A stretch of 64,000 nucleotides of DNA from Solicola gregarius (GCF_025790165.1 NZ_CP094970.1:1860001-1924000); one strand, 5' to 3'; shown: positions 16,799-25,814, counted from the first letter of the stretch. Program-made: numbers and translations. Notes: a model not told the origin generated them from the letters alone.

Positions 16799-17721
16799 TG
16801 GGTCACGACCACGGGCACACGGCTCGGGCGGAGTCCACGCGACAACGCCGACGGCTCGCGATCGTGCTCGCGATCACCGTGTCGATCATGGTCGCCGAGG
16901 CCATCGGTGCCCTGATCACCGGAAGCCTTGCACTGCTGGCCGATGCGGGGCATGCACTCACCGACGCTGCCGGACTCGCCATGGCGCTGACGGCCGCGCA
17001 CCTGGCAGGTCGACCGCCGAACCGCAAGCGCACCTGGGGATTCCTTCGCGCAGAGACGATCGCCGCTGCCGTCCAGGCACTGCTGCTCCTCGCGGTCGGC
17101 GCATACGTGTTCGTCGAAGGCGTGCTGCGACTGTTCGAGCCGCCCGAGATCGAGGCGGGCGGCGTGATCGTGTTCGGTGTCATCAGCCTGATCGGCAACA
17201 CCATCGGCATCGCAATGCTCGCGACGGCCCGCGGCGACAACCTCAACCTGCGCGCCGCGTTCCTCGAGGTCGTCAACGACACGCTCGGCTCCGTCGCGGT
17301 CATCGCCTCGGCGGTCATCATCGCGACGACGGGATGGGACCGCGCGGACGCGATCGTCTCGCTGCTCATCGGGCTGGCGATCCTGCCACGCACGATCGTG
17401 CTGCTACGCGACTCCGGCCGGGTGCTGCTCGAGTCGACGCCGACCAACCTCGACCTCGACGACGTACGCCGGCATCTGCTCGAGATGCCGCACGTGCACG
17501 ACGTACACGATCTGCACGCCTCCCAGATCGCGAGCGGAGTGCCGACGCTCAGCGCGCACGTGGTCGTCGACGACTCGTGCTTCCGTGACGGACACCTGCC
17601 GAGCATGCTCGACCAGCTGCAGGCGTGCGTCGCCGAGCACTTCCCGATCAGCGTCGAGCACTCGACGTTCCAGTTCGAGTCTGCCGAACACGCCGACCAC
17701 GAGTCCGGTGCGCATCCCTGA
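16798..17721 (+). CDS. CDF family metal efflux protein (CzcD/ZitB type)
   Basis: 307 residues. It starts with the metal-binding HDHGH, has six helices and a C-terminal cytoplasmic domain (about 205-290, VHDVHDLHASQIASG). Helix 2 has the standard metal site H52-x-x-x-D56 (GHALTDAAG). In helix 5 the expected HxxxD is E157-V-V-N-D161 (LEVVNDTLGS), an H-to-E change that could alter metal preference. The ATG overlaps the stop of the previous transporter gene. Third gene of the cmtR operon; expected to export divalent metal in exchange for protons. Confidence 0.87.
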   Translation: MGHDHGHTARAESTRQRRRLAIVLAITVSIMVAEAIGALITGSLALLADAGHALTDAAGLAMALTAAHLAGRPPNRKRTWGFLRAETIAAAVQALLLLAVGAYVFVEGVLRLFEPPEIEAGGVIVFGVISLIGNTIGIAMLATARGDNLNLRAAFLEVVNDTLGSVAVIASAVIIATTGWDRADAIVSLLIGLAILPRTIVLLRDSGRVLLESTPTNLDLDDVRRHLLEMPHVHDVHDLHASQIASGVPTLSAHVVVDDSCFRDGHLPSMLDQLQACVAEHFPISVEHSTFQFESAEHADHESGAHP

Positions 17722-17740
17722 CGTACTGTCCAGTTCGACC

Positions 17741-18532
17741 TCACGCGGTGAGGGGCGCGACCTCCTCGGCGACGAAGCGTACGTACGCGACCGGATCTTC
17801 GTCGGCGGTCGGCTCCAAGACGACCTTGTCGGCGCCCGCGTCGACCATTGCGCGTACGCCTTCGGCTGCCGCCGCGGCGGCACCTGACCGGGCCGTCATG
17901 TAGACGGTGACGGGCGGCGCAGCGTCGCGGCCGGCACGGCGACGACCGTCGTCGATCAGACTGCCCGCCTCACGCACGCCGTCGACCGTCGTGCTCGCGG
18001 TCAAGATGACGCCGTCGGCCACCTCGCCACACAACCGCACGGAGCGTGGACCGGTCGCACCGGCGAGCAGCAGCGGTGGCGGCGACGGCGGCCAGTCGAG
18101 CGCGACCTTGTCGAGTCGTACGTAGCGGCCTTCGGTCGTGACCTCCTCTCCGTGCAGCAACGCGCGGAGCGCGGTCGCGTACTCGCGCAGCAGGGTGACC
18201 GGCGACTCGACGTCGGCTCCGACCTGGCGCATCCAGGGTTGGACGCCATGGCCGATCCCCGCGAGTAGCCGGCCCGGAAACAGCCTGTCGATCGTCGCGA
18301 TCTCCATCGCCGTGATCGCGACGTTGCGCAACGGCACAGGCAACAAGCCCACCCCGATGCGCACCCGCTGCGACCACGCGAGCGCCGCGGTGGCGGTCGC
18401 AATGCCGCTCTCGAAGAAGCAGTCTTCCCACAGCCAGAGCTCATCGAGCCCGGAGTCATCGGCCGCGCGTACGACCTCGCGCAGTCGCTCAGGTGGGTTC
18501 TGGGGCAAGAAGATGGCGCCGAGCTGAGTCAT
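17741..18532 (-). CDS. LLM class flavin-dependent oxidoreductase
   Basis: 263 residues of the luciferase-like/F420-dependent group. MTQLGAIFLPQNPPERL begins the TIM barrel; LWLWEDCFFESGIATATAALAWSQ, GVGLLPVPLRN and FPGRLLAGIGHGVQPWM in pieces are typical. Shorter than the 330-residue classic members, as usual for this subgroup. Start set at the ATG at 18532; another ATG is five codons upstream and neither has a clear Shine-Dalgarno. A short CCTCAC/GTGAGG hairpin overlaps its stop, between it and the convergent CDF gene. Substrate and cofactor (FMN or F420) unknown. Confidence 0.8.
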   Translation of the reverse strand: MTQLGAIFLPQNPPERLREVVRAADDSGLDELWLWEDCFFESGIATATAALAWSQRVRIGVGLLPVPLRNVAITAMEIATIDRLFPGRLLAGIGHGVQPWMRQVGADVESPVTLLREYATALRALLHGEEVTTEGRYVRLDKVALDWPPSPPPLLLAGATGPRSVRLCGEVADGVILTASTTVDGVREAGSLIDDGRRRAGRDAAPPVTVYMTARSGAAAAAAEGVRAMVDAGADKVVLEPTADEDPVAYVRFVAEEVAPLTA

Positions 18533-18561
18533 GCGGCGATCATGCATCAAGGGACCGACAG

Positions 18562-19539
18562 TCACGGTCGGACGATGAGCCGCCCGCGTACGTCTCCCGC
18601 CTCGATCCGGGCATGGGCGGCCGCCGCGTCCGTCAGCGGAAGCTCGTCGGCGATTCGTACGTCCAGCAGGTCGCGACTGAGCAGGTCGTTGATCATCGCC
18701 GCCGCGGCGGCGAGGTGGGGTACGGATGCGCGGCTGATGACGAACCCGTGCAGGGAGACGTCGCGGGTGTAGAACCCGCGCGCGGGCAGCCGCTGGTCGC
18801 CGGCACCGGCCGCCGACATCAGCACCCGTCCACCGATCGCCACCGCTCCACTGGCCATGGCTACGTCCTGCCGTCCCGAGGTGTCCCAGAAGACGTCGAA
18901 CCCCGACGGCGCCGCGACCGCGAGGGTGGCGCCCAGATCCGGGTCGCGATAGTCGAGCACTTTGTCGGCCCCCGCGGCGAGGCACCAGTCGTGGTCGTCC
19001 GGCCGGGCGCTGGCAACGACCCGCGCGCCGGCGTACGTCGCCATCGCGAGCGCTGCTCGGCCGACGTTCCCGGCCGCGCCTCCCACGTACACCGTCTGGC
19101 CGGCGCGGAGACCGGCGTGGACGAACCAGCCCAGGTACGCGGTCGCCGCCGGGTGTGCGACCGAGACCGCTGCTGTCGGCTCGACGCCCGCAGGCAGTCG
19201 GTACAGCCGCGACTCGGGCACGACCGCGTACTTCGCGAACGTTCCCTGCCGACCACCGTGCCCGAGGCTGTTGCACCAGACCTGGTCGCCGATGGTGAAG
19301 CCCGTGCCCGCACCCGCCGCCACGACCGTGCCGGCCAGGTCACGGCCGATCACGAACGGGAACGGCGTCGGTGTCGGGTACACACCCGACCGCACGAGTG
19401 TGTCGACCGGATCGACAGTCGTCGCCTCGACCTCGACGAGTACGTCGGTCGGACCCGGTCGCGGCACGGGCAGCTCGCCGAACCGGATCGACTCGGGCGG
19501 GCCGAGAGACTCGATGTACGCGGCCGGCATCGTGTCCAT
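18562..19539 (-). CDS. Quinone oxidoreductase / MDR-type NADPH-dependent alcohol dehydrogenase
   Basis: 325 residues of the medium-chain dehydrogenase family, zinc-free quinone reductase branch. GRDLAGTVVAAG near 65-76 and the nucleotide-binding VYVGGAAGNVGRAAL (about 145-159) are seen; no structural zinc cysteines. Start ATG at 19539 with AAAGGAGGG. It is divergent from the amine oxidase gene, and the 96-base gap contains a mirrored pair of operator-like sequences, so the two genes are probably co-regulated. Confidence 0.85.
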   Translation of the reverse strand: MDTMPAAYIESLGPPESIRFGELPVPRPGPTDVLVEVEATTVDPVDTLVRSGVYPTPTPFPFVIGRDLAGTVVAAGAGTGFTIGDQVWCNSLGHGGRQGTFAKYAVVPESRLYRLPAGVEPTAAVSVAHPAATAYLGWFVHAGLRAGQTVYVGGAAGNVGRAALAMATYAGARVVASARPDDHDWCLAAGADKVLDYRDPDLGATLAVAAPSGFDVFWDTSGRQDVAMASGAVAIGGRVLMSAAGAGDQRLPARGFYTRDVSLHGFVISRASVPHLAAAAAMINDLLSRDLLDVRIADELPLTDAAAAHARIEAGDVRGRLIVRP

Positions 19540-19555
19540 GGGCCCTCCTTTGAAG

Positions 19556-19613
19556 AGTTTGGTGCGTATTTCACCACTGCACCGTGCTTCGATGGTGCAA
19601 TACGCACCAAACT
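19556..19613. promoter_or_regulatory. Mirrored operator pair between divergent genes
   Basis: Arms AGTTTGGTGCGTATT (19556-19570) and AATACGCACCAAACT (19599-19613) are perfect 15-bp complements. Extending each inward shows two full sites of one motif, GGTG(A/C)AATACGCACC, in opposite orientations; each site is itself dyadic (GGTG...CACC). One site faces each divergent gene, which is the layout expected for a single repressor or activator controlling both. Confidence 0.65.
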
Positions 19614-19635
19614 CCCCACCCGCGCGAGGAGCGAC

Positions 19636-20997
19636 ATGGCCCAACAGAGCGAACTCGAGGCCGACATCGCCGTCGTCGGCGCCGGTCTGTCCGGACTGGC
19701 TGCGGCGAGGCGGCTGGTCGCGTACGGCAGGTCGGTGGTCGTACTCGAGGCGCGCGACCGGGTAGGCGGTCGGCTGCTGAACGAGCCGATAGGAGGCGGC
19801 GCCGTTGTCGAGGTCGGCGGGCAATGGGTCGGCCCGACTCAGGACCGCGTGCTCGCCGTGATCGACGAGCTCGGCCTGTCCACGTACGCCACGTACGACG
19901 AGGGCGACAAGCTGTTCGAGATGAACGGGCGCATCCGTCGGTATCGCGGCGAGGTGCCGCGACTGAACCCCGTCGTGCTCGCGGACATCGCGCAGGCGCA
20001 GTTCCGGCTCGACCGGATGAGCCGTACCGTGCCGCTCGAGCGTCCCTGGGAAGCTCGGAACGCCGAGCAGTGGGATCGCGAGACATTCGCGTCGTGGATG
20101 CACCGCAACGTACGTACCGCAGGGGGTCGGGCGTTCTGCACTCTCGTGTGCGAGGCGGTGTGGGCGGTCCATCCGGCCGACCTGTCGCTGTTGCATTTCT
20201 TGTTCTACAACGCATCCGGCGGTGGTCTGGACCGGCTGATCTCGACCGATGCCGGGGCGCAGAAGTGGCGAGTGACCGACGGCTCGCAACGCATCGCCGA
20301 ACGCATGGCCGAAGACCTGGGTGAGCAAGTCGTACTGAGTTCGCCGGTACGCCGCATCGAGCAGCATTCGACCGGCGTCGCCGTGACGTCGGATCGCCAC
20401 CGCGTGCGGGCGGCGCACGTGGTCGTGGCACTGCCACCGACGCTGACCAACCGGATCGCGTACGACCCGCCGCTGCCGGGGATCCGCGACCAACTCTGTC
20501 AGCGGTACGCCCAGGGCACCGTGATCAAGACGATGGCGGTGTATCCGGAGCCGTTCTGGCGCGAGGACGGCCTCTCCGGCCAGGTGACGAGCGCGACCGG
20601 ACCGGTCAAGGTCTGCTTCGACAACTCGGTGCCCGGTGACGGCCGCGGCGTACTCCTCGGGTTCCTCGAGGGCAACCAGGCCCGGACCCTCGGACAGCTT
20701 CCGCTAGCGGAGCGCCGCGAGCAGGTCCTCGACTGCTTCACCCGCATGTTCGGCCCACGCGCAGCGAAGCCCAAGACGTACATCGAACGCAGCTGGGCCG
20801 AGGAGGAGTGGACGCGAGGCTGCTACGGAGGATTCCTGCCGCCGGGTGGATGGACTGGGCACGGCCGCGCGATCCGCGAGCCGGTCGGCCGGGTCCACTG
20901 GGCAGGCACCGAGACCGCGACCGTATGGAACGGGTACATGGACGGGGCCCTCACCGCCGGTGAGCGAGCGGCCGACGAGGCACTCGCCGCGCGCTGA
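19636..20997 (+). CDS. Flavin monoamine oxidase family protein
   Basis: 453 residues. The FAD motif GAGLSG is at 15-20, followed by LEARDRVGGRL (39-49) and GGQWVGPTQDRV, all hallmarks of the MAO/putrescine oxidase family. Near the C-terminus RGCYGGFLPPGGW is the segment where a cysteine lies next to the flavin, and VHWAGTETATVWNGYMDGAL closes the FAD site. It oxidises primary amines (such as tyramine or putrescine) to aldehydes with hydrogen peroxide. The ATG has GAGGAG 5 bases upstream. Paired with the divergent quinone reductase. Confidence 0.88.
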   Translation: MAQQSELEADIAVVGAGLSGLAAARRLVAYGRSVVVLEARDRVGGRLLNEPIGGGAVVEVGGQWVGPTQDRVLAVIDELGLSTYATYDEGDKLFEMNGRIRRYRGEVPRLNPVVLADIAQAQFRLDRMSRTVPLERPWEARNAEQWDRETFASWMHRNVRTAGGRAFCTLVCEAVWAVHPADLSLLHFLFYNASGGGLDRLISTDAGAQKWRVTDGSQRIAERMAEDLGEQVVLSSPVRRIEQHSTGVAVTSDRHRVRAAHVVVALPPTLTNRIAYDPPLPGIRDQLCQRYAQGTVIKTMAVYPEPFWREDGLSGQVTSATGPVKVCFDNSVPGDGRGVLLGFLEGNQARTLGQLPLAERREQVLDCFTRMFGPRAAKPKTYIERSWAEEEWTRGCYGGFLPPGGWTGHGRAIREPVGRVHWAGTETATVWNGYMDGALTAGERAADEALAAR

Positions 20998-21008
20998 GCC
21001 GGGTCGCC

Positions 21009-21074
21009 CGCCGGTGCACGATTGACGGCTCGCCGGTGCACGATTGACGGCTCGGCGATGCAGCATAGACGACT
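21009..21074. repeat. 22-bp tandem repeat, three units
   Basis: Two identical units beginning CGCCGGTGCACGATTGACGG occupy 21009-21030 and 21031-21052; a third, degenerate unit (six differences) follows at 21053-21074. It fills most of the 98-base gap between the convergent amine oxidase and alkB genes. No function is evident; length variation between strains would be expected. Confidence 0.85.
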
Positions 21075-21095
21075 CACCACTACGGGACCGTCGAC

Positions 21096-21749
21096 TCAGC
21101 GGAAGCCGGACTCGCGCACGGTGATGTTCAGGCGCCCCGACGAGAGCCCGTTGTCCGCCAGGCAGCTGCCCGGGCGAACCTTCTGAACGCCGTGGTACGC
21201 GAAGCGCGCGGGCCCGCCGAACACGAACAGGTCGCCGGAGCACAGCTCGATGTCGGTCCACGGCCGGTTGCGGTTCTCGGTGTTGCCGAACCGGAAGACG
21301 CACGCGTCCCCGATGCTGAGCGACACGACCGGCGCCGTCGACTCCTCGTCCTTGTCCTGGTGCATGCCCATCCGGGCGGCGTCGTCGTAGTAGTTCACCA
21401 GGGCGATGTCGGGCCGGTACGCGGTGCCGGCCGCCTCGTCTCCGTAAGCCTCCGCAACGGCACGGCGCCCGAGGTCGCCGAGCCAGTCCGGGAACGGCGT
21501 CACCGGCGCCCCGTCGACGTCGTCGGCGGTCCGGGAGTAGCGGTACGGCCGCCAGTGCCAGCCGAGACAGACCGTCTGCACGCTCATCTGCCCGCCACCC
21601 GGCGTCATTGCGGCACGCATCGGCGCCGGGCCTCGTGCCCAGTCACGGCAGGCGTCGACCAGCTCGCGTTGCGCATCGACGTCGAGCCACTCCGGTACGT
21701 GCACTGCTCCGGGGACGATCTCGGACCGCGTACGCGGCAGCAGGCTCAC
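21096..21749 (-). CDS. alkB: Alpha-ketoglutarate-dependent DNA dioxygenase AlkB
   Basis: 217 residues. The iron ligands H130-x-D132 (GMHQDKDE) and H186 (AYHGV) are present, and RLNITVR (206-212) is the RxNxTxR 2-oxoglutarate and nucleobase signature. It oxidatively removes 1-methyladenine and 3-methylcytosine lesions. The GTG start at 21749 overlaps the stop of ogt (GTGA), which fixes this start over the longer open frame. Third and last gene of the ECF sigma-ogt-alkB operon. Confidence 0.92.
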   Translation of the reverse strand: MSLLPRTRSEIVPGAVHVPEWLDVDAQRELVDACRDWARGPAPMRAAMTPGGGQMSVQTVCLGWHWRPYRYSRTADDVDGAPVTPFPDWLGDLGRRAVAEAYGDEAAGTAYRPDIALVNYYDDAARMGMHQDKDEESTAPVVSLSIGDACVFRFGNTENRNRPWTDIELCSGDLFVFGGPARFAYHGVQKVRPGSCLADNGLSSGRLNITVRESGFR

Positions 21750-22348
21750 GCGGCGGCTTCGAGGTCGAGCAGCGTCCGCTTCGCCTCGGCACCGCCGACG
21801 TACTGTCCGGCGGTCCCGTCGGAGCGTACGACCCGGTGGCACGGCACCACGACGGGCAGCGGGTTCGTCGCGCAGGCGGTGCCGACGGCGCGAACCGCCT
21901 TCGGGTTCTCGACGAGCCGCGCCACGTCGGCGTACGTCGCAGTCGAGCCGTAGGTGATGTCCGGCAGATGCGTGATCACGTTGCGGCGGAACCCGGTCGC
22001 GAGACTCAGGTCGAGCGGCAGGTCGAAGACCGTACGGACTCGGCCGAAGTACTCGTCGAGCTCGCGGGCAACGGTGTCGAGACTCGCCGGCCGCTCGAGC
22101 ACCCGCGGGCTGACTCGTTCGGCCAGCTCGCCGAGCACCGCGTCACTTCCCTGATCGACGTACGCGACGCGGACGAGTCCGCGTTCGGTGGCGGCCACCA
22201 GAAGCCGCCCGACGGGCGAGTCGATCGTCCGGTAGGCGACGTCCAGAAGGCCGTCCGCAGCAGCCGCGTCGGCAAGCCGTGCGTGCAGTCGCCGGAGGGT
22301 TTCGTCCTCGCCACGCGACAGCGCGGCGAGCATGTCGTCGGTGTTCAT
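21746..22348 (-). CDS. ogt: Methylated-DNA--[protein]-cysteine S-methyltransferase
   Basis: 200 residues. The suicide-acceptor motif PCHRV is at 169-173 (Cys170), with the helix-turn-helix arginine finger region (YADVARLVENPKAVRAVG) and NP...V before it. The first 35 residues are an extra helical segment. It repairs O6-alkylguanine. Start and stop overlap both neighbours (ATGA with the sigma gene, GTGA with alkB). Confidence 0.93.
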   Translation of the reverse strand: MNTDDMLAALSRGEDETLRRLHARLADAAAADGLLDVAYRTIDSPVGRLLVAATERGLVRVAYVDQGSDAVLGELAERVSPRVLERPASLDTVARELDEYFGRVRTVFDLPLDLSLATGFRRNVITHLPDITYGSTATYADVARLVENPKAVRAVGTACATNPLPVVVPCHRVVRSDGTAGQYVGGAEAKRTLLDLEAAA

Positions 22349-22860
22349 GAGGATGCTCCTTGCTCTAGGTCTCGCCGCTCGCGCGCGTAGGTCGCGCGCA
22401 GGGTTTTCATCCCGTCGGCGGCCGCGCGGCGGGCGGCCGACTCGGTGTTGCCGAGAAGCGTCGCAATCTCGGCGTAGGGCATGCCGACGACGTAGTGGTA
22501 CGCGATCGCCTCGCGCTGCTTACGCGGCAGCCCGGCGAGCGCCCCCCACAGCTCGTCGTCGCGCTCGGCCGGATCCGGGTCGGTAGCCGACAGCTCGGCG
22601 CTATCGGCTACCGGAAGGACCTCGACGGGCACCGGGTTGCGCGTACGCGTGCGATGTTGGTCGATCGCCTTGCGTTTGGCGATCGTCACCAGCCACGCCT
22701 CTACGTTGCTGCCCTCGGGCAGGTCGGGGTACGCGCGCATCGCGGCGATGAACGTCTCGGTCCACGCGTCGTCGGCATCGTCAGGGCCGAGTACGGCGCG
22801 GGCGACCCGAAGCACGGTCGGCCCGTGCTCGGCGACGATCTGCTCGAACGGTTCGGTCAT
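22345..22860 (-). CDS. ECF-type RNA polymerase sigma factor
   Basis: 171 residues: sigma2 region at about 8-75 (DDADDAWTETFIAAMRAYP, AWLVTIAKRKAIDQHR) and sigma4 at about 105-155 (LPRKQREAIAYHYVVGMPYAEIATLLGNTESAARRAA). No anti-sigma gene is next to it. It is the first gene of the operon with ogt and alkB, all translationally coupled, so it is likely to control or respond to alkylation damage, directly or as a co-transcribed autoregulator. Confidence 0.9.
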   Translation of the reverse strand: MTEPFEQIVAEHGPTVLRVARAVLGPDDADDAWTETFIAAMRAYPDLPEGSNVEAWLVTIAKRKAIDQHRTRTRNPVPVEVLPVADSAELSATDPDPAERDDELWGALAGLPRKQREAIAYHYVVGMPYAEIATLLGNTESAARRAAADGMKTLRATYARERRDLEQGASS

Positions 22861-22935
22861 GCCCTGAAGACGCCCGGGGCGACGGACTCGTGAGATGCGC
22901 GCGGCATGCCAGCAACCGTACGACGTACAAGCGCA

Positions 22936-23169
22936 TCAACCCGCGGGCGCGGGCACCTCCGCGCGGGGCCGGGTGAGCAGCGACCCGATCACGGCGCAAC
23001 CGACCGCGATGCCGAAGCCGGCGTACAGGCCGAACAGCAGCCCAGAGATCGCGCCGGCCACGAGCGCCGTACGCGAGCCCCAAACCGTGACGTTGCTGTT
23101 CTTCGCCCCCATCGTGAACCGGGCCCGGCGATCGCGCTTCCAGATAAGGCCGACGAGCATCAGCGGCAC
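22936..23169 (-). CDS. Small membrane protein of unknown function
   Basis: 77 residues. A hydrophobic start (PLMLVGLIW) is followed by a basic loop KRDRRARF, then a long hydrophobic double segment (RTALVAGAISGLLFGLYAGFG in parts, then IAVGCAVIGSLL). The start codon is GTG at 23169 (an ATG is 3 codons further in). The upstream in-frame sequence YTLLACSVV looks like the rest of a first helix, so the true protein may begin earlier from an unusual codon or be N-terminally truncated. No family recognised. Confidence 0.5.
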   Translation of the reverse strand: MPLMLVGLIWKRDRRARFTMGAKNSNVTVWGSRTALVAGAISGLLFGLYAGFGIAVGCAVIGSLLTRPRAEVPAPAG

Positions 23170-23350
23170 TACGCTGCAGGCAAGCAGGGTGTACGCGCGG
23201 GCCCGGCGTGCACGTAGCGACCCGTCCGGTGGTCACCGCCACCGGCGAGCGGATGTCGTTCGACCTGCATGTGGCGTGGTCACGCGAACGACACACCCCG
23301 CTGTGCAAGGAGTTCGCGATCAGCCTCGCGACCTTCCACCAGTCGCGCAG

Positions 23351-25238
23351 TCACCTGGCGTCGAGCGCGAACGCAAGCGCCGAAACCGCCACATAGTCGA
23401 TCGCGGGCTCCGTCGCCGCCCACGCGCGTGCGTCGTCGAGGTAACGCGCACCTCTCCCGTCGAAGCGGGCGAACGGGTTGCCCCGGCCCCTCGGGCAGCG
23501 GCGAGCGTACGCTCCCGGTTTGCCGATCCCTTGGAACTCGGACCGCTCGGCCGGGCCGTTGCTCACGGCGCCGACGAGTCGCGGGTGCTTGCCGTTGCGG
23601 GAGCCGACGAGGTTGGCTACCTGGTGGTGCGGGCAGCGCGGGAACCTCTCGCCGGCGCCGACAACGAAGGATGCGCCCCAGGCGTTGGCACCGAGTACCC
23701 AGTCGCGCATGCCGGTGGCGAAGCGCTTGTACGTACGGTCGTGGCTGAGGTTTCTGTAGAGGCGTTCGGTGACCGCGACGCCGAGCGCGAAGTCGGAGCC
23801 AGGATCCTCGTCTCCGCCGTATCCGAGCGGTTGGGCGTACCTACGCTTGGCGACGCGCAGCTGGAAGCGTAGGTCGCGTACGAGCACCCGCCTCGAAACA
23901 GCGAGCCCCCCGACCACCGCGCCTAGACAATGCGCGGGCGAGGTCGGCGTGCGCGATCGCGCTGTTGTCGTCACGCGCGAGGGTGTACCAGCCGTGATGC
24001 GGACCACGCACGTACGCGCGCGCCCACCGCGCCGCACGCCTCAGGTCGCGTCGTACGTGCGGCCGGCCGAGCTTGCGCGTGGCGACCGCGATCTCCGTTG
24101 CGCCGAGCTCCATGTCGTCGCGCCACTCGTCCTCCTCGTAGTACGAGTGCGGCGACGTCGTGAGCAGGCGGCCCGCGTTCTTCGTACGCGCGAGGTGGAG
24201 CACCGTCCGCGCCTTGCGCAGCAGTGCGCGGGCACGGTCGGGGTGTTTGCGTGCCTCCAACTGTGCGCCGAGCGCGAAGACGGCAGCCAGCCGGCCGGCC
24301 AGGTTGGGGCTGATCCGGGCACCCGGTTTGCCCGCGCGGAACGCCGGCCGGTGCTTGATGAAGAATTTCGGGTCGCCCCGACGTACGCGCAGCCGATCGT
24401 CGCGCTGCGGAAGCCGCCACAGATCGTGGTCACCGACGACCGACTTGCCGCCGTCGCCGATGCCGACCTGGTACAGCAGCGTCTTCGTCCGGTCGCGCCA
24501 CATCTTGTCGAGCCATCGCAGCCCGTACATCGCCTCCCGGCGCAGCCGCTTGTCTCCCGGGGTCTTGCGCGCCGCGACGAGCAGCAGCGCATCGGCGTAC
24601 GTCGACGTCTCGACGAACTTGAGATAGTCACCGGCATCGAACCAGCCGCCGCTCACATCGACCGGCCCGGCGATCTTGCGCGGCCTGCCGACGAGTCGCC
24701 CGTGGCGATATCGCGGCTTGGCGTACGTACCCGCACGACGGTCAGCGAGATGGCTGGGCCTGCGGTGCAACTGCCCGCTCGGCACGTTGGACCCGTCGCG
24801 CTGCGTGCGGAAGAACATGACGGCGTGACGGCGCAGCGGCCGGTACAACCGGCGACCGGGCGCGATCCGAAACCCTGGCGAGCGACCGTTGGCGCTCCCA
24901 CGCACAACGATCCGGTACGTGCCTCGTCGCTGCAGCCCGCCCAGGCGGATTCGGTACACGTGGCGCCACCGCTTGCTCCAGCGCCCGACGTCCTTGCCGA
25001 GTCGGCCACGGCGCACGACCTCTCCCCGGCGTACGACCACGTACCTCGCGTGGGGCGCGGAGCGCCGGGTCATCGCGTACGCGACCTTCGGCTCGTGCGG
25101 CAGGTAGCCGACCTGGTTGACCCGTACGAAGGCCCGATTCACACCGGCCTCCGGCGCCGCGGCGTGGGCCGGTGGCGCGGCGAGCAACGCGCTCGCGCAT
25201 GCGAAAGCCCCGACGAGTGCGATCGTCCGACGGATCAT
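23351..25238 (-). pseudogene. Secreted glycoside hydrolase family 9 (endoglucanase-like), frameshifted
   Basis: Dropping one base from the C-run at 23904-23909 joins two frames into a 628-residue protein. Residues 1-26 are a Sec signal, about 35-130 an N-terminal immunoglobulin-like CelD_N domain (NQVGYLP), and the rest a GH9 barrel. GGWFDAGDYLKFVE contains the catalytic-base aspartates; after the shift come NAWGASFVVG, FPRCPHHQVANL and ATEPAIDYVA with the proton-donor glutamate. The family cleaves beta-1,4-glucans such as cellulose. As given, the first frame ends at about 23841 without the catalytic glutamate, so the product would be inactive unless the indel is an error. Confidence 0.82.
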
Positions 25239-25281
25239 CCGCCGATTCTCGCACCCGCCGAGGCCCTGCCTGCAGTGCGCT

Positions 25282-25686
25282 TCAGCCCTGCATGGCGCTC
25301 GGGTCCATCCACATGACCTCCCACTCGTGGCCATCGAGATCCTCGAACGCTCCCCCGTACATGAAGCCTTCGTCCTTGGTCTCGCGAGGCTTGCGGCCAC
25401 CGGCCTCGACCGCCTTCGAGATCACCTGGTCGACATCCTCTCGGCTGTCGGCGCTGAGGGCGAGGATCGCCTGCGCGCTCGTGGACGCGTCGGCGACCGA
25501 CTTGTCCGTGAAGGTGCTGAAGAAGTCGCGGACCAGCAGCATCACGGTGGCCTGCTCGTTGACGACCATCGCGGTCGCGTTGTCGTCGGTGAAGTCGGCG
25601 TTGAACTCGAAACCGAGCGCAGTGAAGAACGCGACCGACTTGTCGAGGTCGGCGACGGGAAGATTCACAAACAGCATGCGGGACAT
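25282..25686 (-). CDS. VOC (glyoxalase/bleomycin resistance) family protein
   Basis: 134 residues with two beta-alpha-beta-beta-beta halves. LFVNLPVADLDKSVAFFTALGFEF opens the fold in typical manner and FEDLDGHEWEVMWMDPSAM closes it; it matches the common uncharacterised glyoxalase-like group. Metal ligands are not complete enough to name an activity. It is divergent from the SigG-type sigma gene with 128 bases between, a pairing often seen with this sigma class. Confidence 0.85.
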   Translation of the reverse strand: MSRMLFVNLPVADLDKSVAFFTALGFEFNADFTDDNATAMVVNEQATVMLLVRDFFSTFTDKSVADASTSAQAILALSADSREDVDQVISKAVEAGGRKPRETKDEGFMYGGAFEDLDGHEWEVMWMDPSAMQG

Positions 25687-25814
25687 CGGGCAATCCTTCG
25701 TTCGTTCGGTTGCGTACGACGGGAAGACGCGAGCTGCGTACGAAACTCATCGCCACCGAAGGAGTTCCGTCGAGCGAGACCGAATTGTCATCAGGTCGCT
25801 ATACGATCGGCACC

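Noticed and set aside
23208-23396. 62-codon frame with a protein-like middle (FDLHVAWSRERHTPL)
   Set aside because: No Shine-Dalgarno, it runs antisense into the conserved GH9 C-terminus and matches no family I know.
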